Part shown: positions 6,401 through 11,421 of the stretch, in pieces
How the letters are laid out: every line of letters begins with the position of its first letter
Numbering within the stretch: position 1 is the stretch's first letter
Assembly (NCBI GenBank): GCA_035693105.1
Contig: DASSHC010000389.1
Span: 1-12,480, forward strand
Source of the DNA: DASSHC01 sp035693105
Lineage (GTDB): Bacteria > Chloroflexota > Chloroflexia > Thermomicrobiales > Thermomicrobiaceae
Direction: 5' to 3'
Length of the DNA stretch: 12,480 bases
The notes under the pieces: generated by a model
Told to the model about the DNA's origin: nothing
The model's input: only the letters and a program-made list of their open reading frames with translations
Databases searched by the model: none
Made by a program: the position numbers and the translations under genes

Positions 6401-7428
6401 GCACCGAGCTTATACCGACCCAGACGAACGGAAAGGCGCTGGCGCCTGCTGCCTCACCGCCGGCGGCGCCGGTCCCGCAGTACGCGCAGGGCTTCGAGGG
6501 CGCGGCGTCGGCGCCGTTCCCGCCCGATGCCGCCAAGATCCTGGGCGAGGCCGTGAAGCCGGAAGAGGTGGAGACGAAGCCGAACGGCATCGTGTACCTC
6601 CCCGGCGTCTGGTACCGCCGCCAGCTCACGCGCGCCTTCGGCGCCGGGGCCTGGGCGCTGCTGCCGCGCGGCCCGGCGCGCACCATGGGCGAGATCGTGG
6701 TGTACCACGGCGCGCTGTACATCCTCGGCCGGTTCGTGTCCGAGGCGTTCGGCGAGTGCGAAACCCGTTTCGGCATGTCCTACGCCTCGTCGCTGGAGGG
6801 CGCCCGCACCGATGCGCTCACCAGGTGCTGCAAGGACTTGGGGATGGCCACGGAGTTGTGGGATCCCGAGTGGCGCGGCGCCTGGCAGGCCAAATGGTGC
6901 TCGAAGACGTGGGAGGAGGCCAAGGGCAACAAGAAGGCCGGCTACGTCTTCAAGAAGCTCGACAAGCCGAACCGCGCCCCCGATCCCGTGGCAGGCCGCA
7001 ACGTGGGGCCGACGGCTGCGGCCCTCGACGCCACCGCGCAGAAGCTCGCCGCCGAGCTGAAAGAGACTCCATCCGACGCGTCCGAATTGGGTCTGTCCGT
7101 CGGACAAGGGGAGGCCAGCGCTCCGGAGACAGCTGGTGCTGGCGGGCAAGCCGCCGTTTCTCCCGACACCGGCGAGGTGGCATCCGCGGGCGACGTCGAG
7201 CTGCTGCGCACCCAGGTCAAGAAGATGCGCTGGGCGGCGCCGCGCGCCCGCAGCTGGCTCAACAACCTGTTCGGCACGTCGAAAGCCGAGAATCTCACCA
7301 AGGACCAGGCCGCGAGCGCACTGGTGCTGCTGCTGGCGGCGTCTACCGACGACGCGAACAGCGACGACAACAACACGGCCTACGGCGCGGCGTACGAGCG
7401 TCTGAAGGCCGACGGCAAGGTGTCGTGA
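6397..7428 (+). CDS. Mgm101/Rad52-like single-strand annealing protein
   Basis: A 343-residue protein predicted to bind single-stranded DNA and anneal complementary strands during phage recombination. Residues 64-165 match the Mgm101/Rad52-like fold as I know it. Key segments are IVYLPGVWYRRQLTRAFGAG (64-83), then AWALLPRG, a strand IVVYHGALYILGRF, and then GARTDALTRCCKDLGM (135-150) followed by ELWDPEW. A low-complexity linker (about 195-262) leads to a C-terminal helical domain (TQVKKMRWAAPRARSWLNNLFG and NLTKDQAASALVLLL) that resembles the tail of many phage annealases. ATG 6397 overlaps the previous stop, and the open frame upstream of it is a shadow. A PD-(D/E)XK nuclease two genes downstream gives the expected exonuclease partner. 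Confidence 0.88.
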   Translation: MSTELIPTQTNGKALAPAASPPAAPVPQYAQGFEGAASAPFPPDAAKILGEAVKPEEVETKPNGIVYLPGVWYRRQLTRAFGAGAWALLPRGPARTMGEIVVYHGALYILGRFVSEAFGECETRFGMSYASSLEGARTDALTRCCKDLGMATELWDPEWRGAWQAKWCSKTWEEAKGNKKAGYVFKKLDKPNRAPDPVAGRNVGPTAAALDATAQKLAAELKETPSDASELGLSVGQGEASAPETAGAGGQAAVSPDTGEVASAGDVELLRTQVKKMRWAAPRARSWLNNLFGTSKAENLTKDQAASALVLLLAASTDDANSDDNNTAYGAAYERLKADGKVS

Positions 7429-7577
7429 TGCGGCGCCTGTGGTGCCGGATCTTCGGGCACCGGCTGCCCGAATGGGAGGAGGCGAAGCGACTACCGCGCG
7501 GGCGGGCTCTTACCTGCAAGCGGTGCAACCTGGACGTCGTCGCGTCGCTAACGCACGGCCGCTCGGTGTACCGGTGA
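7428..7577 (+). CDS. Small zinc-ribbon-like protein (49 aa)
   Basis: A 49-residue basic protein. Its ATG overlaps the annealing-protein stop (TGATG). Cys6, followed by FGH (His11), and then CKRC (Cys33 and Cys36) give a C-x4-H ... C-x2-C arrangement, a likely zinc site. Small phage proteins of the form CRxFGHxW...CxRC are common and mostly uncharacterised. Lying between the annealing protein and the nuclease, it may assist recombination or bind nucleic acid. It ends in a GTGA overlap with the nuclease gene. Confidence 0.7.
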   Translation: MRRLWCRIFGHRLPEWEEAKRLPRGRALTCKRCNLDVVASLTHGRSVYR

Positions 7578-8287
7578 CGTCCGCGTCCCAGCTGCAGCGG
7601 TACTGTGGGTACCCGCGCGCGTTGTCCAAGATCGCGCCCAAGAGCGAGCGCCAGCAGCAGGCGCTGGACAAGGGCACGGCGTTTCACAGCGCCGTCGAGC
7701 TGTGGGCGAAGACGGGCGACCTGGGCGGCGTGCTCGCCGGCCTGCTCGACGACGAGGTGCGCGGCTGGGTCGAACTGCTGGCGATGACCTGGGCGCCGCC
7801 TCTGGGTGCACACTTCGAGCTGGCACTGGGGCTGTCCCCCGGCGGGGGATACTGCCCGGTGGTCGAGCCTGAGCCGCACGTTTATGTGGCGGCGCCCGGC
7901 GTAGGCCAGGGCAACGGGCGCCTGCTGACAGCCGGCCGCGCCGACGTCGTGGCGGACGTCTTTGGCGTGGCCGTGGTGCGCGACTGGAAGACAGGGCGAT
8001 ACCCGGTGTCACCGCCGGCTGAGAATCTGCAGCTCACGGCGCTAGCGATAGCTGCCGCGTCGGCCCTGGGATGCCCGTCGTTCGTCCGAGAGATCTACTA
8101 CGTGCGCGACGGCGCATTGGACAGTGACCCGCATCCGGTGCTGCTCGATAGCGACGAGGGCATGGCGGCCTGGGAGATGGTCGAGGCTGCCGCCCAGCTC
8201 GACGACAGCCCGCGGCCAGGCGAGTGGTGCACGCCCTGCTGGGAACGCCGGCTGAGGCGCTGCGATCGCGCCCAGGTGGCGGCGTGA
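7574..8287 (+). CDS. RecB/Cas4-like PD-(D/E)XK nuclease, probable recombination exonuclease
   Basis: A 237-residue protein from a GTG overlapping the previous stop. It opens with TSASQLQRYCGYPRALSKI, the form taken by the start of many RecB-family nucleases (S.S.l..y..CPr). GTAFHSAVE (35-42) gives the motif I His38. GRADVVADV (121-129) gives Asp124. VVRDWKTGR (134-142) supplies the metal-binding Asp137 and catalytic Lys139. NLQLTALA (151-158) is the trailing Gln motif. The C-terminus has Cys219, Cys222 and Cys230, with Cys11 near the start. That spacing recalls the iron-sulfur cluster of Cas4/AddB-type enzymes, though binding is not proven. It likely resects double-strand ends for the annealing protein encoded upstream. 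Confidence 0.88.
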   Translation: MTSASQLQRYCGYPRALSKIAPKSERQQQALDKGTAFHSAVELWAKTGDLGGVLAGLLDDEVRGWVELLAMTWAPPLGAHFELALGLSPGGGYCPVVEPEPHVYVAAPGVGQGNGRLLTAGRADVVADVFGVAVVRDWKTGRYPVSPPAENLQLTALAIAAASALGCPSFVREIYYVRDGALDSDPHPVLLDSDEGMAAWEMVEAAAQLDDSPRPGEWCTPCWERRLRRCDRAQVAA

Positions 8288-8484
8288 ACCTGCGCGAGTG
8301 GATGGAGCGCCATTACGGCGCGCGGCCGTCGACGATGCCGCTGGCAGCGCTGGCCGCGCGCGTGCGGCACCTGCAGGTGCTGCTGGCATCCGCTCGCAAG
8401 CTCTGCGTGGCGACGGAACGATGGGATGCCGTCGAGGAAGCGATCCGGCGCTTCATGCGCAGCGGCCAGAATCGGCCAGGCTGA
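8284..8484 (+). CDS. Small basic helical protein of unknown function
   Basis: A 66-residue protein from a GTG overlapping the nuclease stop (GTGA). It is mostly helical (LREWMERHYG, then AALAARVRHLQVLLASARKL, then WDAVEEAIRRFMRSG) and carries a net positive charge. It is the last gene of the recombination operon before the integrase. No motif or family is recognised. A DNA-associated accessory role is possible by position only. Confidence 0.65.
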   Translation: MNLREWMERHYGARPSTMPLAALAARVRHLQVLLASARKLCVATERWDAVEEAIRRFMRSGQNRPG

Positions 8485-8602
8485 AGAGCTCCCCTGTAGG
8501 GTGGTGTGCCCGGGGATGGCTACTCGTACAGCGGTTCGACTATGTCACGAAACCGCGACATCTAGTTAGTCAAATTTCTGGCGCGTACTCTGAACGTCCC
8601 CG
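8485..8602. other. Integrase upstream region with nested inverted repeats
   Basis: This 118-base gap holds two interleaved inverted repeats: GCGGTT (8531-8536) with AACCGC (8551-8556), and ATGTC (8542-8546) with GACAT (8557-8561). The part after 8560 is noticeably more A+T-rich than the neighbouring genes. Such a region beside an integrase could carry the integrase promoter, operators, or integrase or excisionase binding sites. No consensus promoter is clear. It holds no coding frame I would support. Confidence 0.4.
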
Positions 8603-9499
8603 ATGCCCGTCCAGCTCGAGCTCCCGTCATTGGAGACGACCGGATCGCTGCGGCACGCCCTCACATGGCTGCTGCAGTATGGCCTGGAGTGTTCCCGGGC
8701 CACGCGGCACATGCACGCGACCTTCGCGCGCTACCTGCTCACTCACTTCGGCGATCGCGAACTCAGCAGCATCGGCTACCCCGAGCTGAAGGACTACTAC
8801 GTCCGTGAGCAGGCCCGCGGCCTGGCGCGCGAGACCATCCGCAAGCGGCTGTCCACCCTGCACATGGCGATGGCCGAGGCCAAGCGCCAGGGATGGCTGA
8901 AGGAGGTTCCGCCCTGGCCGGTCATCAAAACCGACAGCCGGCCCAAGGATGCCTTCTGGACGCTGGAAGAGTGGCGGCGCGCTGACCAGGAGTGCGACGA
9001 CCAGGACTTCCGCACCTGGGTCGCGCTCGGCTTCTGGTTCGGACTGCACACGGCCGACCTCAACCGGTTCCGCTGGTGTGATCTGGACCTCGTTCGTGGC
9101 ACCTGGGTCCGCCGCTGCACGAAGGGCAAGAAGCAACCGGAGACACTGCCGGTGCCGTCGGGCCTGCTGGACTTCCTGCGCCGCCGGCACGATGACCTGC
9201 AGCCGCACCCACGCGACCTGGTGGCGACGCGGAACATGGGCCATCCCAATCGGCCCCTGAAGGCCCTTTGCCACCGCGCGGGCGTGCCGCTGATCTCGCC
9301 CATCGGTCTGCGCCACAGCTGCGCCACGCTGCTCGAGGACAAGGGAACCACCGAGCGGTTCCAGGTCGAATGGCTCGGCCACCACTCGCCGAAGATGCTG
9401 CGCCAGACCTACCGCCACATCACGCCCGCCGGCATCGACCGCGGCGTGCAGCTGCTCGACGATCCGCCCCCGCCGCCGCCCACCGCGCGGCCGTCCTGA
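8603..9499 (+). CDS. int: Tyrosine-family site-specific recombinase (phage integrase)
   Basis: A 298-residue integrase. Residues 15-100 form a SAM-like core-binding domain (ATFARYLLTHFG and ETIRKRLSTLHMAMAEAKRQ). Residues 115-285 form the catalytic domain. Visible active-site parts are the beta-hairpin lysine (TKGKKQ, Lys174 or Lys176), Arg237 in SPIGLRHS, His260 in WLGHHS, and the nucleophile Tyr270 in QTYRHI. Two canonical residues differ. The first Arg (normally TGLRxxEL) aligns with His149 in FGLHTADLNRFRW, and the first His of HxLRH aligns with Ile234. The C-terminus ends in a run of prolines. There is no strong ribosome-binding site before ATG 8603. It would integrate the phage into the host chromosome; its attachment site is not identified with certainty. 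Confidence 0.92.
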   Translation: MPVQLELPSLETTGSLRHALTWLLQYGLECSRATRHMHATFARYLLTHFGDRELSSIGYPELKDYYVREQARGLARETIRKRLSTLHMAMAEAKRQGWLKEVPPWPVIKTDSRPKDAFWTLEEWRRADQECDDQDFRTWVALGFWFGLHTADLNRFRWCDLDLVRGTWVRRCTKGKKQPETLPVPSGLLDFLRRRHDDLQPHPRDLVATRNMGHPNRPLKALCHRAGVPLISPIGLRHSCATLLEDKGTTERFQVEWLGHHSPKMLRQTYRHITPAGIDRGVQLLDDPPPPPPTARPS

Positions 9500-9515
9500 C
9501 ATCGATACCGAACAC

Positions 9516-9540
9516 GGCGTACGGTAATTGCGCTTCGCGT
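9516..9540 (+). repeat. Dispersed intergenic element, copy C
   Basis: Identical to 5515-5532 over GGCGTACGGTAATTGCGC and 23 of 25 when extended. It starts 16 bases after the integrase stop, just as copy B follows the XRE-like gene. CACGGCGTACGG here is also present on the minus strand of the hairpin at 4644-4660. Same orientation as the following gene. Confidence 0.7.
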
Positions 9541-9668
9541 CACAAGCGACATAGCTCGACAACAAAGGTGTAGACACCAATTATCCGGTCGAGTAGTCTG
9601 TATTTGTTGGTTGGGACGCCTCGGTGGGAGCCGAGGGCACCCGAGACTGGATACCCTGGAGGGACACC
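9541..9668 (+). promoter_or_regulatory. Leader region of the 9669 gene
   Basis: A 128-base non-coding stretch. It holds the dyad GGTGTagACACC (9567-9578), a more A+T-rich part around 9577-9610, and a hairpin CCTCGG-TGGGAG-CCGAGG (9619-9636) in the probable 5' leader. CTGGAGGG is the ribosome-binding site just before ATG 9669. The dyad and hairpin are seen directly. A promoter in the A+T-rich part is likely, but no box matches a consensus well. Confidence 0.45.
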
Positions 9669-10109
9669 ATGACGAACGTGATTGCGACGACGAGCGATGG
9701 CATCGAGATTGAGGCGGGCGACTGGCTGGTGGCTGGCCGCGGTGACAGCCTGGACCTAGGACACGTCCAGGAGGACGGCGACGTGATCTGGACCGGTCAC
9801 CGTGAGGCCCTGCGTGTCGACGACCTTGAGAGAGCCGCGGTGGCGATCTACTCCTCGCGGCTTGCGGCCGAGCCTGCATACCAGGCACGCGGACTGACGG
9901 AGGCTGGCGGCTACTCGCTGACGTGGCGTGGCGGCCGTGGTCACACGAGCGTAGACCACGCCGACCACGCGGGAGACGCCGACCACTGCGCCGAGTGCGA
10001 TGCGGCGCTGGCTGCCGTGCAGGCCGACCTGCCGAGGGGGTGGGCTGCGGACTGGACCGGCGACGGGAACGGGTCGGAGCTCGATGTCGTGATCGCGGAG
10101 GCGGTGTAG
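9669..10109 (+). CDS. Unknown protein with a His/Cys cluster
   Basis: A 146-residue acidic protein with a good ribosome-binding site (GGAGGG) 7 bases before the ATG. The N-terminal 50 residues (IEIEAGDWLVAGRGDSLDLG and VQEDGDVIWTGHREALRVDDL) look like a small beta-barrel. The middle carries VDHADHAGDADHCAECDAAL, with His97, His100, His106, Cys107 and Cys110, a possible metal site. No family is recognised. It begins the group of accessory genes after the integrase. Confidence 0.7.
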   Translation: MTNVIATTSDGIEIEAGDWLVAGRGDSLDLGHVQEDGDVIWTGHREALRVDDLERAAVAIYSSRLAAEPAYQARGLTEAGGYSLTWRGGRGHTSVDHADHAGDADHCAECDAALAAVQADLPRGWAADWTGDGNGSELDVVIAEAV

Positions 10110-10111
10110 CC

Positions 10112-10357
10112 ATGGCCGCCGACGTCACCCGCGCCGCTGAAGATTCCGTTTCGACGTATCTCGGCGAAACTGGCCCCGGCGCAGCCTGGGACGACTCCTG
10201 GTTTACGGAGGCGTTCGAGGTCGACAGTTCCGGCAGAGACTGGTCGTGGACCGATTATCGCGACGCTGCGAAGGCGGCCCTGAAGCGCGCCAATTCCGCC
10301 AACCTCGTCCGCGATCCGCGTGAGGACGAATCGCAGTGGCGGACGGAGGGGGCGTAA
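10112..10357 (+). CDS. Small acidic protein of unknown function
   Basis: An 81-residue acidic protein beginning 2 bases after the previous stop. ATG 10112 is chosen because the longer open frame upstream is a shadow of the preceding gene. It is rich in Trp (about 26, 30, 44, 46 and 76) and acidic residues, with a helix near the end (YRDAAKAALKRANSA). The stop overlaps the next ATG (TAATG). No family is recognised. Confidence 0.6.
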   Translation: MAADVTRAAEDSVSTYLGETGPGAAWDDSWFTEAFEVDSSGRDWSWTDYRDAAKAALKRANSANLVRDPREDESQWRTEGA

Positions 10358-10557
10358 TGGCCGCCCGTCACCGCAAGGCCGCCGCTGCTGCCAGCGCCAG
10401 CGTCGAGACCATCCGCAAACTGCGGCGCCGCCTCGGAGCAATCGAGGACGCCGTGAGCGAGGCCGGCGAGGAGCTGGATGCGCTGGAGCAGACGCTCGGT
10501 CTGGTGCGCGAGGACGGCTCCAGCCTCGCCGACGAGCCGCGGGAGGAACGTGGCTAG
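10357..10557 (+). CDS. Small coiled-coil protein
   Basis: A 66-residue protein from an ATG overlapping the previous TAA. It has a basic Ala-rich N-terminus (AARHRKAAAAAS), then a predicted coiled coil (VETIRKLRRRLGAIEDAVSE and ELDALEQTLGLVRE) and an acidic tail. ATG 10336 upstream is in frame but lies within the preceding gene. No function is apparent. The last 8 bases overlap the next gene. Confidence 0.6.
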   Translation: MAARHRKAAAAASASVETIRKLRRRLGAIEDAVSEAGEELDALEQTLGLVREDGSSLADEPREERG

Positions 10558-10738
10558 GAAGAGCAAGCGCAACCCCCGTGGTGCCGGGCGACCGGTCTCC
10601 ACGGGGAGCAAATCGACGCGGGCGATCTCCTATCGCGTGAGCGCCGTGGAGCGCGCCGAGTTGGAGGCCGAGGCGGCGCGCCTGGGACTGGCAGGCGCAA
10701 ACGAAGCGGCGAAACGCCGGGCATTCCCCGCGGCGTAG
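10550..10738 (+). CDS. Ribbon-helix-helix-like DNA-binding protein
   Basis: A 62-residue basic protein from GTG 10550, preceded by GGGAGGAAC as a strong ribosome-binding site. The N-terminus is a basic arm (ARKSKRNPRGAGRPVSTGSK). TRAISYRVSAVERAELEAEA and ARLGLAGANEAAKRRAF follow as a beta strand and two helices, the layout of ribbon-helix-helix regulators (Arc/CopG/MobC-like). Such proteins dimerise and bind inverted repeats. Directly downstream (10744-10811) is a cluster of GTAGCG/CGCTAC repeats, which makes autoregulation likely. The assignment rests on pattern and length, not on a known family name. Confidence 0.65.
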   Translation: MARKSKRNPRGAGRPVSTGSKSTRAISYRVSAVERAELEAEAARLGLAGANEAAKRRAFPAA

Positions 10739-10743
10739 GTCCG

Positions 10744-10811
10744 CGCGTAGCGTCCTGCAATCAGGTAGCGAGTCGATTACGACGCGATACGCTACGTGAA
10801 TTAACTACGCG
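10744..10811. promoter_or_regulatory. Cluster of GTAGCG / CGCTAC operator-like repeats
   Basis: The segment just after the ribbon-helix-helix-like gene holds CGCGTAGCGT (10744-10753), GTAGCG (10765-10770), GATACGCTAC (10786-10795, the inverse of 5576-5585) and CTACGCG (10805-10811). The outer pair CGCGTAG and CTACGCG are inverted. Repeated short sites in both orientations beside a regulator gene suggest an operator array. Confidence 0.5.
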
Positions 10812-10872
10812 AAACCACTAAGACTGTTGTTTCGCATACTACACGTGGTGTCCTGTAGGTGTAACAAACGGT

Positions 10873-10901
10873 TTGACGGCTTACGCTTTCGGGAGCATCA
10901 A
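10873..10901 (+). promoter_or_regulatory. Weak candidate promoter for the structured region
   Basis: TTGACG (10873-10878) is a good -35 box. Seventeen bases later is CATCAA (10896-10901), a poor -10 box (3 of 6). If used, transcription would begin near 10908, at the left arm of the inverted repeat described next. Host sigma factors of high-G+C bacteria tolerate weak -10 boxes, but this is tentative. Confidence 0.25.
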
Positions 10902-10904
10902 CGA

Positions 10905-10977
10905 GATGCGACCCCATGAAACTCCGCTCGGCATTCCTGGCCTTCTCTTCGTGCTCCGCACGACATGGGGTCGCATC
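10905..10977. repeat. Perfect 14-bp inverted repeat with a 45-base loop
   Basis: GATGCGACCCCATG (10905-10918) is the exact reverse complement of CATGGGGTCGCATC (10964-10977). The loop is pyrimidine-rich in its middle (CCTTCTCTTC) and contains a smaller hairpin, CGTGC-TCC-GCACG (10950-10962). It is not followed by a U-tract, so it is not a typical terminator. It could be a structured RNA stem, a large operator, or part of a replication or attachment site. Confidence 0.8.
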
Positions 10978-10992
10978 CACGCGTGACCGCGC

Positions 10993-11011
10993 GGGGAGGG
11001 GGGGCCAGGGG
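10993..11011 (+). other. G-rich tract with quadruplex potential
   Basis: The stretch 10993-11011 is 16 G, 1 A and then CCA in total order GGGG-A-GGGGGGG-CCA-GGGG. It supplies four runs of at least three G with loops of 1, 1 and 3 bases, which meets the usual G-quadruplex pattern on the plus (transcript) strand. It lies between the 14-bp inverted repeat and the tRNA-like element. Confidence 0.5.
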
Positions 11012-11031
11012 TTCCGAGCTTCAACCGAAAG

Positions 11032-11062
11032 GACCGCGCCATGGAAAACCATCCGCGCGGTC
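11032..11062 (+). promoter_or_regulatory. Hairpin that competes with the tRNA-like stem
   Basis: GACCGCGC (11032-11039) pairs with GCGCGGTC (11055-11062). Inside, ATGG (11041-11044) pairs with CCAT (11049-11052) around an AAAA loop. The 3' arm shares GCGGTC with the 5' strand of the closing stem of the tRNA-like element, so only one of the two folds can form at a time. Confidence 0.6.
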
Positions 11063-11130
11063 AGCGTGCCAAAGGACTGAAAATCCTTGTGTGGACAGTT
11101 CGATTCTGTCCCTGGGCACTCGCTGACCGC
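11057..11130 (+). ncRNA. tRNA-Phe-like RNA without a D arm (Y-RNA-like candidate)
   Basis: A 74-base element. The outer ends are a perfect 10-bp stem: GCGGTCAGCG (11057-11066) with CGCTGACCGC (11121-11130). TGCC (11067-11070) pairs with GGCA (11115-11118) after a 2-base bulge. Inside are an anticodon arm, AAGGA-CTGAAAA-TCCTT (11072-11088) with anticodon GAA (Phe), a 5-base variable region, and a T arm, GACAG-TTCGATT-CTGTC (11094-11110) with the conserved TTCGA loop. CCTGGGCA follows, as at a tRNA-Phe acceptor end, but CCA is replaced. There is no D arm. Bacterial and phage Y RNAs (YrlA) are known to pair their ends into a stem and mimic tRNA, so this could be one. An attP core taken from a tRNA-Phe gene is the alternative. 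Confidence 0.6.
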
Positions 11131-11154
11131 ACAACCGAAACGCTGAACCTGCGA

Positions 11155-11169
11155 GGCTCACCGTGAGCC
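11155..11169. promoter_or_regulatory. Dyad over the start codon of the 11163 gene
   Basis: GGCTCAC-C-GTGAGCC is a perfect 7-bp inverted repeat with one central base, and it includes the GTG start at 11163. The single-base centre prevents an RNA hairpin of full length, so a DNA-binding dimer site is more likely than translational masking. It may be chance. Confidence 0.4.
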
Positions 11170-11378
11170 GCCAGGTGGACTACGTCGCCGCTCGCATGGC
11201 CCTGGGGATGACCCGGGCCGAGGCTGAAGCGGCGACCGCCCTGGCCCGTGTCCATGGTGGACAACTCGCCCGGCAGATCCGCCGTGGCGAGATCAGAACC
11301 GCCCGCCAGCTGCGCCGCGCCCTTGGCGCCGCCGAGCTGATGGTCGCCGGTGCCGCGCGCTCTCGCGCCGCCGCCTAA
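11163..11378 (+). CDS. Small Ala/Arg-rich helical protein
   Basis: A 71-residue protein from GTG 11163, with CTGCGAGG as a ribosome-binding leader. It is predicted helical throughout: SRQVDYVAARMALGMTRAEA is followed by ALARVHGGQLARQIRRGEI and RTARQLRRALGAAELMV. The basic surface could bind nucleic acid, which would fit the tRNA-like element ending 32 bases upstream. No family is recognised. Its leader is nearly identical to that of the next gene. Confidence 0.6.
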   Translation: MSRQVDYVAARMALGMTRAEAEAATALARVHGGQLARQIRRGEIRTARQLRRALGAAELMVAGAARSRAAA

Positions 11379-11421
11379 GTCAGTCCGTACGTCCGTTAAC
11401 GTCCAAACTGCGAGGTTCATT

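Noticed and set aside
8531..8561. A second T-arm-like sequence (GGTTCGACT) before the integrase
   Set aside because: The flanking bases do not form a T stem and no anticodon arm is nearby. The inverted repeats there fit a regulatory or recombinase-binding region better.
8627..9580. A 317-codon minus-strand frame opposite the integrase
   Set aside because: The plus-strand frame has clear integrase motifs; the antisense frame shows no motif and is explained by high G+C content.
9619..9636. Intrinsic terminator after the integrase
   Set aside because: The hairpin has no U-tract and lies just upstream of the next gene's ribosome-binding site, so it is more likely part of a 5' leader.
10801..11052. 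An 83-codon minus-strand frame over the intergenic structured region
   Set aside because: No ribosome-binding site or protein pattern is visible, and the region is dominated by inverted repeats and a G-rich tract.
11013..11118. A complete tRNA-Phe with an insertion replacing the D arm, using GGCCAGG (11013-11019) as the 5' acceptor strand
   Set aside because: GGCCAGG pairs with CCTGGGC with one G-G mismatch, but no D-arm-like sequence follows and the 10-bp stem next to the core is a better partner.
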